Notes under the pieces: generated by a model
Told to the model about the DNA's origin: nothing
The model's database searches: none
Seen by the model: only the letters and a program-made list of their open reading frames with translations
NCBI GenBank assembly: GCA_008477525.1
Contig: SPDT01000007.1
Span: 1,550,001 to 1,614,000 of the forward strand
Direction: 5' to 3'
Length of the DNA: 64,000 bases
Source of the DNA: Hypomyces perniciosus
Taxonomy: Eukaryota; Ascomycota; Sordariomycetes; Hypocreales; Hypocreaceae
Part shown: piece by piece, positions 12,769-23,404 of the stretch
Layout of the letters: each line of letters begins with the position of its first letter
How positions within the stretch are numbered: the first letter of the stretch is position 1
Made by a program: the position numbers and the translations under genes

Positions 12769-14442
12769 CGGCTGGTGGTTATCTAGTTGCGCGCGGCTGG
12801 CAACGATCCCTGACGCCTGGAAAGGCACCTCGCTGTGAGTCTCAGGGGATCACGGCGTTTTTAAAGGCGCAATTCGAAGCGCCAGAGAGCTGGGGCAATC
12901 GGGGATGCAACCTCTATACTCTTCTGCCGTGTGCTCCTCTCATGCGCAAGCAGATGCGAATGCGACGACAAGGAGGTGCATTCGGATATGCGTGTGCTAT
13001 CTCCGGTGTGTTGGCGGATGTGAACGGCGAAATATAGGATTGGCTTGAGCTATAATTGTCGATATAGGGGAAGCAGCGCTGAAAGGTATAGGAGGAGAAG
13101 ATGATGGAAGTTTGTGGTAAATTGTATGGAGTCTACGGAGTATATCTACCTATAGCTATTGATATCTCAGGACGTCCATGGTTGTGCGCGTTCATCGCCC
13201 AGGCGCCACAGTACCTGTACCTAGAACCGCACCAAAGTGATGGCGGGGCTCAGCGTACCTGCGCCGATAACACCTCGTAGTACATCACTAAAAGACGGCC
13301 AATGGCGGCTCTTCCCTGCAGCTTGTGCTAAACTTGTAGACTAGGGGCAGAATGACTAGGGCTGTGAGTTGCACGTCTATCCACACATGGTAGCACATGT
13401 CCGCATTCATTGGACATGTTTTACTTGGGCAACCCGAGATCCTGAAAGACTGAGAACCAGAAAGCTGGGCCTTGTCGATGTTTGTGCATATGTACTCCGT
13501 ACCTGCTCGGAGACTGCGGGGAGGGAGCATGAAGAGCCCCGCGATAGGTTGTTGTCCCCGCACAATCTCGCATCTACTCCGTACTCCGTACTTCGTATGT
13601 AATTAATGTCTTATCTGTGAACCACCTCACTCGCATCTCACAGAGCAAAGCAGGGGGAGGGGGGCTTTATGGTGGTTGCGGTAGCCTCATGGCCCCTAAA
13701 TTAAAGTGCTAGTTGTTGGTAATTGGTGTTTGGTGAATAATTGGTAGCTATTCATTGCATTTAGTGTTGCAAGCCATGGAGAAGCTTCCCGTAGCGCATT
13801 CAATCGCTCCATAGGTTCTCCTCCATACGAAGTATTAGAGAGGTATCTATTTAGCATTCTTTAGTATTTCTACCATGTGCTTGAACACGCCGTGCTGTAT
13901 GAAGTACCTAGGCTTATGTAACCAACCAAAGTACAGACTGATGGCGCGATGCCTGCCCTGTTAAGGTTCTTAACAATTTCCATTCTACCCGTTGGTGTGA
14001 ATCTTCAGTAGAATTAACAGTTGGAATTATGCAATAAGCATGATGTACAAGCATGTTCTTCCGCAGCTCCATTGGTTTCCCCAGACTCCAAGTTCCCCTA
14101 GCATATTTTGTGTTACAAGATCTAAGATCTGGTGATTTGAGACATGAAATTACATTACTACTACTTAGGTACTATCCATTTCTCAGACCTGATGGCAGGT
14201 CGCGTGTCTTCCACTAAATCCTCACAAGGGTCTAGCGGCATTTAGTAGGGATATTCGCTTATAGCCGGCCAGCCTTAGAAAAATCGACTCGGACCAACCA
14301 CTTATCGAATGGATAAGGAATTTCCCCTCCAGCCCAACGCTCTCCGATCTTCCTCCGTTCCCGACACTACCGTTCACTCTCTCCTTGTCGCGAACCCTTT
14401 CAGCATCCATTGTTGGCCCAGATCGAGTCGCTAGCCGTCAAA
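12769..14442. other. Intergenic divergent region, BTB gene / mitochondrial carrier
   Basis: About 1.7 kb between divergently transcribed genes, so it holds both promoters. TACTCCGTAC motifs occur at about 13495 and 13575-13590 (a double copy followed by TACTTCGTA) and a TACGAAGTA at 13829. No supported ORF or RNA gene. Confidence 0.6.
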
Positions 14443-15570
14443 ATGGCAGAAGAGAAACCCTTGCCTTTCGTCTACCAATTCGCCGCAGGTAAGTGATAAT
14501 GGGGCAATCGTCTAACGTCAGCAGCGCATTGTTTGTTGACTGACATCGCCCAGGCGCAATTGCTGGCGTCTCGGAGATTCTGGTCATGTAGGTTATAGCA
14601 CGTGGGACTTTCTGCGCGGGTACTTACAGCCATCCTCATCAGGTATCCTCTGGATGTTGTGAAGACAAGGGTTCAATTGCAAACCGGCAAGGGCGCAAGC
14701 GCGGAATATAATGGCATGCTTGATTGTTTCCAGAAGATCATCAAGCAGGAAGGGTAGGCCCTCCCCTCCAGTATTCCGGATAGGCTTCCCGCTCTTGTCT
14801 CATACAACACCAGGTTCTCTCGGCTCTACCGTGGCATTTCCGCCCCGATCCTGATGGAGGCACCGAAGCGAGCTACCAAGTTTGCCGCCAACGACGAATG
14901 GGGCAAGATCTACCGCAAGATGTTCGGCGTCGAGAAGATGAACCAGTCTCTGTCCGTACTCACGGGTGCCACCGCTGGTGCCACCGAGTCGTTCGTCGTC
15001 GTTCCCTTCGAACTGGTCAAGATCCGCTTGCAAGACAAGGCGTCAGCCGGAAAATACAATGGCATGGTTGACTGCGTTGTCAAGACTGTCAAGAATGAGG
15101 GTCCCCTCACCCTTTACCAAGGCCTGGAAAGCACCTTGTGGCGACATATTCTTTGGAATGCTGGTTACTTTGGCTGCATCTTCCAGGTCCGGCAGCTACT
15201 CCCTAAGTCCGAGACCAACAGCGGCAAGATGACCAATGACTTGATCTCCGGTGCTATTGGTGGAACGGTTGGAACGATCCTGAATACCCCTATGGATGTG
15301 GTCAAGAGTAGGATACAGAATACGCCAAGAGTCCCTGGCCAGGTTCCCAAGTATAACTGGGCATGGCCTTCAGTGATCACAGTGTTCAAAGAGGAAGGCG
15401 CAGGCGCATTGTACAAGGGATTTTTGCCAAAGGTAATATCGTCAATAATCGCATTATGGTGTCCCAGCTAGCTAACGCACACTCAGGTGCTCCGTCTCGG
15501 ACCAGGTGGTGGTATTCTCCTTGTGGTTTTCACCACTGTCATGGACACTTTCCGCAAGTGGCAATCATAG
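14443..15570 (+). CDS. Mitochondrial oxodicarboxylate carrier (ODC1/ODC2-like)
   Basis: SLC25-family inner-membrane carrier, 297 residues. Exons 14443-14488, 14554-14587, 14643-14753, 14814-15432 and 15487-15570; lengths sum to 298 codons. The start [20 protein letters not shown] is the usual fungal ODC start. Three carrier repeats show the signature PX(D/E)XX(K/R): [22 protein letters not shown] and [28 protein letters not shown] and [13 protein letters not shown] are also typical of the oxodicarboxylate subgroup. By family knowledge it exchanges 2-oxoadipate/2-oxoglutarate across the membrane, serving lysine and glutamate metabolism. The first three exons are very short, a common pattern in fungal carriers. 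Confidence 0.93.
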
Positions 15571-16419
15571 ACGATGCCAAAAACTTCAAGACCACATCAT
15601 AGAAACATGCTGGGTTGGCTGGCATCTTGCAGCGTATATTGTTGTTCAAAGACTAGAGATATACGCGATGACGTAGAGGTTCGCCTGTGGGGTTTGTTGG
15701 CAGGATATTTGTTTTATGTTTGTCTGACTACACCAGCGTTTACTAGAGTTTTAAATCCGAATGCCTCTAGATGTGTTTTCCAACTGCCTCTATCCCCATT
15801 CAAAATCAGGCTGACTATGTATATACCACGCGCCCACTTACTCTCACAACAAACGAAGGTCAACCAAAGAAACTGGTTAACATATCTTCTTTCGCCCTAA
15901 ATCTCCAAGTCTTTTTCTTTTAAAGCCTCGCATTTGGACTTTACCCTCCATTATTGGCTGCGTTAGGTGAATTATATGTCGGTGCCAGTGCCGATTTTCG
16001 TTTCGGCAAAGAGAGAGACGGTTTGGATGGCAACGAGAAGCGGTGCATTTTCTCCAAGCTCCAGAGGTGTTCCAAACAACACAAGTGAAGAGTGTGCAAG
16101 GGGCCACGTGATGCACGCTGCCTCTATATAACACTGCTTTCTCTCTCTCCCTTTCACACTCGCCTCTCTTTCCCTTTCACGTTTCCTTCTTCTCTTATCT
16201 CTTATTTCTCTCTTGCAAGTATCCTTACTGCCCTTCTTCTGCTTCCTCTTCTCAACCTTCTAAGCCTACACCCATACAACATATAACTCTTAGTCAGTTC
16301 TCGTTACATCATTGCCCTCAAAATCACCAAGCTGGTTCGAGATTGAGTTTAAACACAAAGCTCAAGTCGTCCATGGTACACTAGCACCTCCCTTACTAAG
16401 TCAAGGCGAACGTTGGACC
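15571..16419. other. Intergenic / promoter of the F-box-like gene
   Basis: Holds the 3' end of the carrier gene and the upstream region of the next gene. The last 290 nt are strongly CT-rich (about 16131-16260), typical of a fungal leader next to a transcription start. Confidence 0.6.
16105..16131 (+). promoter_or_regulatory. CACGTG E-box and TATATAA box
   Basis: A perfect CACGTG at 16105-16110 and TATATAA at 16125-16131, followed at once by a long CT-rich tract and, 290 nt downstream, by the ATG of the F-box-like gene. This is a textbook core-promoter layout; the bHLH site is an inference from sequence alone. Confidence 0.5.
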
Positions 16420-19088
16420 ATGGATGATGACGATCTTCCGATTGTGGATCTTACACCGTCCGATTCTAGGGTGGCGGGTTCCGTCAATGAAGACCACACC
16501 CTAGCTGACGCTGGAGAACCTGAGGTTGGTCATGGGGCATCACAAGGAGTTGCCAGTGATGCCTCTGGAAATCAGGGAGAAGATCTAGGAGATCCTATGG
16601 TAATAGAGGCACCGCCTAACAGCAATTATGGTGACAGACCCGCACCATCGCAGGCCCTGAGCTCCTCCATTCTAAATGATGACGGAAGTGCCAGTGATTC
16701 TGACATTGAAGAGGACTCATCGGACGACGAGAATGCTGACGACGCGGCTGTCAGCGATTCTGATGAGGAAGGGGGGTTGGCTTTTTCCGGAACATGCATC
16801 GAAACTTGCAGGCCGTTATGGGAGGCCGTGCATGAGAAGTCGTATGACAGGAAGCGGCGTTTGAGAATGTTGGAGAGACTTCTGAACCAATCGACAAGTG
16901 ACCTTCAGCAATTGCGGCGTGAGAATAATAGGCTCCAAGCACGAAGGAACGGGAATCAACACACAGAGGTGGTACGTATTTGTCTTAACCCAACAGTTCA
17001 TCTGGCTTTCTAACACACAATACTACCTAGACTTGGATACGAGAGTTCATATACTGGAGACAGAGCCACCCTTCTGCCACTTTGACTTCATCGATGGGTA
17101 TTTATCGGCTTGCGTGTCAAGAAGGAAATATGTCCTCTGTGATCGCTAAAGTTCATCCCGACCTACGTCTGAGACCTCCTACAGAACAAGAGATACATGA
17201 TTCGGTTCTGCAGCCTAACGCTCAAGATCACGCTCAGGGCCAGTCGTTTGCTCTCTTAGTCGCTCTTCCTGCCAATGTGCAATTCGAAATCCTCCGACAT
17301 TCTCTGGTCTTCGGTGGCCATGTAGTCCATGCTGTCTCTCGTCTTGATCCTCATCATCCACTTGAAGAGCTGCCACAGAATACAAATGGACAACCGTGCT
17401 TCTTTCATCGACTCCATGTTGGACGAAGCAAGTTCAGTCTCACATTTGCGCCCCATCCCAGTGTCTTACTCGCACCGCTTCTCGTGTGTAAGCGGTGGCA
17501 CTTCTGGGGCAGTCATCTGTTTTATGGCGAAAACACATTTGCCTTCTCTTCTCTTGGCGAATAGGGTCGCTTTGCAAAAGGGATCAAGGCAAAGATTCAA
17601 CGCCTTCAACACATTGAAATTCTGTGGGCCGGCTCGCAGCGTCTGACTTTTAAGCCAAACAAACGGGGAAAGTTTCTCTCACGCCGAACACATGTTCTGG
17701 CTTGGCTTCCTGAGGCAATACGTCTCAAGACCATTGGCGTCTATGTTCAAGAAGTGGACAAAGGCTATATGCGTCGAAAACATGAGCCAAGAGGAATCAT
17801 CAAATACATGAAATCAAAGACTTTTGCGCAGCCAAACTTCCGGCTCTTCCGTTCCCTTCGAACTCTTCAGGGTCTGGACTATATACATTGTCTTCGAGGA
17901 CTGACAAATGTCGAATTTTGGGACTACGATCAGTGGCTCACTATTAACCAGAGGAAGCAGCTCGTCCGAGACTTTACATTTACCATGGACGTGAATAATG
18001 CCGTGCGAAGACCCAAGAAAAGCGAGGATCAGCATAGAGCACAGCTTAGAAACCTTGCGCCACTTCTTTCCAACTTTATTCCATCCCAGGAAGACTGGCA
18101 GGTCATCATCGAATGTTCTGAGGGCGGCCAAAATGGTTTCATGACATCACCACCCACCATCATCATTGAAACCGGATCAGAGGGAGAATCAGACTCAGAG
18201 TCGGAGTCGGAGTCAGATTCAGAGTCGGGTTCAGATTCGGGTTCAGACCCTGACGGACCCGAAAACAGTTCTAGCCGTTCTCATGATCGCAATCAGCGCT
18301 CTACCACTGTCAGGAGCTCTAGGACTGTCGGGGCATTCTCAGCGTTTGAGCGTCTTCATCTGCACGATAACATTGAGATCGCTTTCTCACCGAGGAGCAC
18401 CGGAGGCGTTGGCAATCAAAATGACGACGACGACACCAACGACCCAAGCGATGGTGAATCCACGGTCGTTCCAGATAACAGATCTTCTACGACCGGGGAC
18501 ATCATTGATCTCACGTTTGAGAACGATGGTGAGGACTTTGAAAGCGATGTGCAGGGTCCCGAGCCGGATCGAGACAGGACACCAGTGCCCCAGAGCGCGA
18601 GCGCGAGCGCGAGCACAAATAATATGGGCACAGAAGAGAGTCCACTGTTCGTAAGCGACAATGGGTATGAAGGCCCATCACCTTCGCCTGCAACGGACAC
18701 CCGAGGCGAGAGGCACATGACCCGCGGTTCGTCTTATTCAGACAACGGCACTGACAACGCTGCCATCTTTAGCCGTAGGCTCCGGGAGGAACCCAGCCTG
18801 TTCGTCAGTCCAGGCCCAAGCCTCATCTACTCGCGATCGACTCATAGTATCATCACTAGTCGGCGCCAAAGCAGCCGTGAGGAGTCGACAATGAGCGAGG
18901 AGGGCAAGGAGGTGATTGACCTTACCGAGAATCCGGACGACATTTTGGACGGGTTTTTGCCTTCGAGAGAGGACTCTGCGGAAACACGCAACGCGAAGCG
19001 TGCTCACGATGACAGCGAGATGAAGCAGGAAAACGAGTGCTCTTCAGGGGCGCCAAAGAGAGCTCGTACGTCGGCGACCGAGCAATAA
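16420..19088 (+). CDS. F-box-like protein with three SUMO-interacting motifs; in-frame TAG at 17562
   Basis: Exons 16420-16971 and 17031-19088 join in frame to 869 residues if the TAG at 17562-17564 (codon 362) is read through; otherwise 361. The N terminus carries a SUMO-interacting motif (MDDDDLPIVDLTP), an acidic stretch and a short coiled coil (LRMLERLLNQSTSDLQQLRR). The middle looks like the degenerate fungal F-box family: LPANVQFEILRHSLVFGG, then LLVCKRWHFWGSHLFYG and NTFAFSSLGE, where the TAG falls, followed in the same frame by GRFAKGIKAKIQRLQHIEIL. The acidic, Ser-rich tail has two more motifs, GDIIDLTFENDGED and KEVIDLTENPDD, near residues 675 and 812, and TIIIETGSEGES may be a fourth. 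The open frame continues 508 codons beyond the stop. A SUMO-directed ubiquitin-ligase adaptor is my inference. It could be a fresh pseudogene or carry a sequence error. Confidence 0.65.
17562..17564 (+). other. In-frame TAG in an otherwise open conserved frame
   Basis: The codon sits between SSLGE and GRFAKG, in the F-box-like region. The frame is the same on both sides (open from about 17082 and again to 19088), so this is a substitution-type stop, not a frameshift. A Leu codon TTG changed to TAG would need one base. Confidence 0.75.
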
Positions 19089-19519
19089 ATCTTGCGATTT
19101 GGGGTTGGCTTGGGTTTTATTCAATACTATTTGTTTGTTTCGTTTATTTTTAAATCTGTTCAAAATTGAGACTTTATAGGAAACGGAAGGTTTGGTCTTT
19201 TGCTGGGGATGGGAAACGGAGACAACTGGAATTAAGCAAGGCGCAGAGATATTTCATACTACCATACTCAGCTCGGTTTTCACCATCAAACGGAGTTTAT
19301 TTGTTTAGGCATAGGAGCATAAAATGGGCAACGTGCACAACCATGGCTTGTGGACAGGGCCTGAGTAAGATGCAACAGTCCTAACATCATTTTCATCCTA
19401 ATACCGCTATAAAGATACTATTGCTGACCTTCTAGTCTAACATATGTGACGGTGACTACCGAGAAAGCTGACTTCAGCACGGTTGTCACAGCCTCCAGAT
19501 CACAATATACTCACGAGAT
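19089..19519. other. Intergenic between convergent 3' ends
   Basis: About 430 nt between the F-box-like gene and the HET gene, which face each other. T-rich near 19110-19160, as expected for fungal 3' ends. Nothing else seen. Confidence 0.6.
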
Positions 19520-21237
19520 TCATCCAAGAATTATGATCTCGTAGTTTCTGTTTGCCCGAATCCACATTTCCTCGGGAATTGCTGCGATGCCGATCCGATA
19601 GGCGATGCCATTTTCCCTTTTGAAGATGAGGAGATTACACCAAGTTGGGATGTTCTTCAGAGAGTACTCTTCGTCGTAATTAATCTTAAAGTATGGTTTC
19701 ATGGGATTGGGCCTTATAGAGCGTGCAATCAACATGGCTTCAAATTTCAGGTAGCCTATTCTTTTCACCAGATTGTCGCCCAAACAACCTTGGATGGAGA
19801 CTGCCTCGCCATCCATCCAGTAGATGTAGTCGTCTAAAAACAGGCTGGCAGTTTCCGTCTCGATCTGCAGGAGATTCGAGGTATCGCCTTCAATATCCGG
19901 TTGTCCGGATGTAGTTACCGGTATTTTGCATGGCCATGTCCACTGACATAGGGGGCGAATATCTGACACCGGAGGCGGTTCCGGATAGATGTGCTTCTCT
20001 ACGTCTAGGCGTATTGGGCCAACAGGACCTTCCCATCCGACCCAAGACCAGCTCGGAAGTGGTGCCGCAGGCGATTTCTTTGACTGCCTCCTTGTTCCCT
20101 GTTGCCGTGGTGTCCATAAGAGGGCTTCTTCGAAAAACATCCTGGGCAGACCCCAGATAAAGCCACCAGGAAAAGCGGGCTCTAGAGCAGAAATAACTCC
20201 AAGAAAGGCTTTGTATCCGTCTTCTGGGAATGTGAGTTTCCTGGAGTTGTAGTAGAACACAAGATGGAAGTAAAGCGCGAGATCTGGCTTATCCGGTATT
20301 TGCGAAATTCCCCACGGTGACAGACTGTGAGTGCCGGTTTCAAAGGATGCCTCCTCTCCGTGGTTGGATGTCGGGATATTCCCGGTCACTCCAGTCGCTT
20401 CATGCCATATGGCACAACTGCATTCCCATACGGCCACTTGATACTGGAAGAAGATCTTGCGTCTGGAGAAGAACTGCTCCTGAAAGGTCCAGCCCCGGTC
20501 GTACTATGCCGTCATGGAAATCATCAGTCACAACATTCAAGCTTCACGGTACCAATCCAAGGGGCTTCGAAGGCACATACCCATATTGTCGAATACGGTC
20601 GGAGAGATTCCATGTAGTCATGGTCAAAGTTTGGCGAGATTTGTCGAGGTTCCGTAATACCCTTGATACCGCGCAACCCGTGTTCAGCATCCCAGCCGTT
20701 GGCAGCAATGATGGTAATGAAGGCATTGGCATAGATGTCACTCATCTTGTTCATCTGAGAATGTTTGGACTCCGCATCATCTTGGCAAATACAGAAGCGG
20801 TCAATCCATAAATATCGCTCATGGAGCAGTCGTACAAGTCCCATAACATGCCGTATGGTCTTAGGAACGATAATCTTGCCATTGGAAGGAGACAGCGCAC
20901 CTGGCCTCTGGAGCTCTTCGATATTGCTTTTTGTTGTCTCGGAAGACAGAACCTGGCCCCAGACATAGCTCAACGTCAAGTATCGATATTCAGGCCTCGC
21001 CGGTACGATGCAACTGTCGTGGACATCAATGAACCACTGTGGCCGCCCAGTCAAGCTGATGGGAGGTGCGCATGCCTTCCCGTGTCTTTCGGTGCAGTTT
21101 TGGATCCAGCAGCGTAGATCATCGATGTTGATCCAGTCAGGATGAAGTTTTACAACGGCCTGGTCTTCAGGTCGATCATGCTCGGGTTGATGATACTCAG
21201 GCAAGTGGGCCTCAAGTGAGGTTTCGGAAGAAGACAT
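19520..21237 (-). CDS. HET-domain (heterokaryon incompatibility) protein
   Basis: Start ATG at 21237 (MSSSETSLEAH); the frame extends upstream only through a GTG. Exons 21237-20548 and 20503-19520 with a 44 nt intron; 557 residues. The HET domain is clear: YRYLTLSYVWGQ, then VPKTIRHVMGLVRLL, YLWIDRFCICQDD, MSDIYANAFITIIAANG and, across the intron, DRGWTFQEQFFSRR. The C-terminal part (PLPSWSWVGWEGPVGPIR and after) matches the usual extension of these proteins. Known HET proteins trigger cell death after fusion of unlike hyphae, but most family members are of unknown role, and the partner here is unknown. Such genes are variable between strains, and this one borders an unexplained tract. Confidence 0.9.
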
Positions 21238-23404
21238 GGCAAGTTGAAAAGAGGGGTGCTTTGGGATATCATTACTAGCTAAACAATCCACAGGGAGACG
21301 GGAGCTGTACTATGCTATTCGGGAGTTGGTTTGAGCCGCCCCCTATGCGGCTGATGTCGATACCATCGGATTGTGTAGATGCTAGCATAGGCCGTAACGC
21401 AAGCCACACCCAGTAGCTGAACACATGATTCAAGCCTCGAAGATCACATACGAAATCGCGCCAATCAAGGGGCGTTATGAGATCGCCATGCTACAAGTCG
21501 TTATTGGCTCTGAGGTAAGTTGAGGAGAGGGCATCTTCGAGGAATCATTGATCACCATCCCGTAGTAAGCGTCGTATACTTTGATGGGCTGATTCGTCGT
21601 AGTTAAGGTATGCGCAAGAGGACTGATCGGCTGTATCCACTTTTTGCCGTTCGGAGACCGGCCAGGAATAGCGGAAGCGTCCGGCCTTACCCGCCGTCCC
21701 GCTACAGACACTTGAGACAACGCGAGCGATCATCCGACAGCACTGAAAACTTCAAAATACAACGTCTCGGCTCGTCATGAATGCGAGGTATACAGATTAC
21801 ACATGACAAGCGATGCCGAAGTTCCTCGATTTCAGGATATTTGGGTATTTTAGAAAGCTGATGGGGTAATGAATTCGTTCAATGCCACTTCGCCAACGAA
21901 TCCTGGATAGCCGAGGTGTACAACATCCTTCCAACCGCCAGAATGAAGTCTGACCTCGTCGGGTACCCATTCTGGATGTTGGGAGAGACATTTATACCAA
22001 TTTTAATGCTGTTTCACGAAAGCCTATCAATATATGGGTGTCTCCAGGTGTTCGAGATCAAGTCATCTTTATTATAGGGATTAAGTTTGACCGACGTGAC
22101 GGCGGCGGATGGGCCGATATGCCCATTGGCTTCAGTCTTCCGAGGGCCTTGAAGAGGGAGTTGTTCTAGAAGAAGATCATTTCTTGGGTTGCCAATGGAT
22201 GCTGATTCAAAGACACATGATTTTGTACTCGGACGGTCTGAACAGCATCCAGCAGCAGATGCTTCGGGCTACCCGGTACATCGAATACCGGCATGTCGGG
22301 TCGACCGGCTAGAACCAAGTTGAATTGTGATGAAATAAACTGACGGCACGTCGAAATGCTGCGAGAGCCTCACCTTCTAGTGGCGACCTTATACTGCATG
22401 CAATGTACGAGTTTGGCGTTTGTACTCCGTATAGTTTGCAAAAACGAAACTCAAATGGTCGTCGGAGCTTTCGTGTCGTGCTAGTAGTATGTACCTGATA
22501 ATCTTCCATCAATAGGCAACTAATGCAACTCGAATCGAACATAAAGTCCACTTGATTATTATGTTGCTGTCGATCTTCATGGAAGAGCCGGCTTGATTAG
22601 CACTTTATTTTACTCATTTTGGGTTGCGTGGCTGGGGTTGCGCCACTCGCGTGACGTAGTTTGAGGCCGTGATCAGCTGACAAAATTACTGAATGAGTGC
22701 CACACTGAAATCGCGACTGATTATTTTTATCCATCTCTGACCAGGAGTCGTCTTGTCCCTAACGTAATCAGCCTGCGTACGTAACTGACTGGACTGGCCT
22801 CTGGTCTCTTGGCTCGACAGACGGACAACCTCCAAGCCATCCCTCAATGAGTCTCTCCTCTCACGATTCTGACTATTCGCGTCCACCTTCGCCACTCGCC
22901 GGCCTTCGGGGTGCCTCGTAATCGCTTGCACAGCACGCTTTGCTTCTATCTGGATTGCGAGGATACATTTGTTTGCGTGCATCCGCATCCCTTTTGTTAA
23001 GCGCCGCCTGCGATGCCAGTGTTGCGATCAGCCACCCCACGCCCAGACAGCCTATCTCCGCCGAGTCCATCATCGCTGGAGCCACGATCGATCATTCATC
23101 CTCTCAGAATCCGTGAGCCTGGGCTGCAGCTTTCTCCGTGCGCCGCCGCCGTCTCCAAGCGCTGGGTTACTGCCCAGGATTGGACTGCCAGCATACCATA
23201 ACTGCTGTCGTACTGACGCAAATAAGACATCCCTGCGGCCCCTCTGCTAATCTCGATCTCACTCCACTGCCTGCGATAGCTTTCCGGAGGCTGGGCAGCA
23301 TCGGCGCCGTACTTGCGTCTCGACATCCTGCCTGAAAACCAAGCCAGTCACCATCAATCGCACGCACACTCTCTCCCCATTCCTGAATACCTAACTTGCC
23401 CATC
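21238..23404. other. Long tract between HET gene and epsin, possible relic on the minus strand
   Basis: About 2.2 kb. The right end must hold the epsin promoter. On the minus strand between about 22320 and 21475 short frames read like protein but are broken by stops and frame changes: AGRPDMPVFDVPGSPKHLLL, LEQLPLQGPRKTEANGHIG, WVPDEVRLHSGGWKDVVHLG and IKVYDAYYGMVIND. I do not recognise the family and cannot build an intron model that joins them; a decayed gene is possible. A TACTCCGTA motif lies at 22422. Confidence 0.3.

Noticed and set aside
17484..17564. Exitron that would remove the TAG of the F-box-like gene
   Set aside because: Frame is kept only from a weak GTGTGT donor, no branch-point is visible and conserved residues would be lost; kept only as an alternative.
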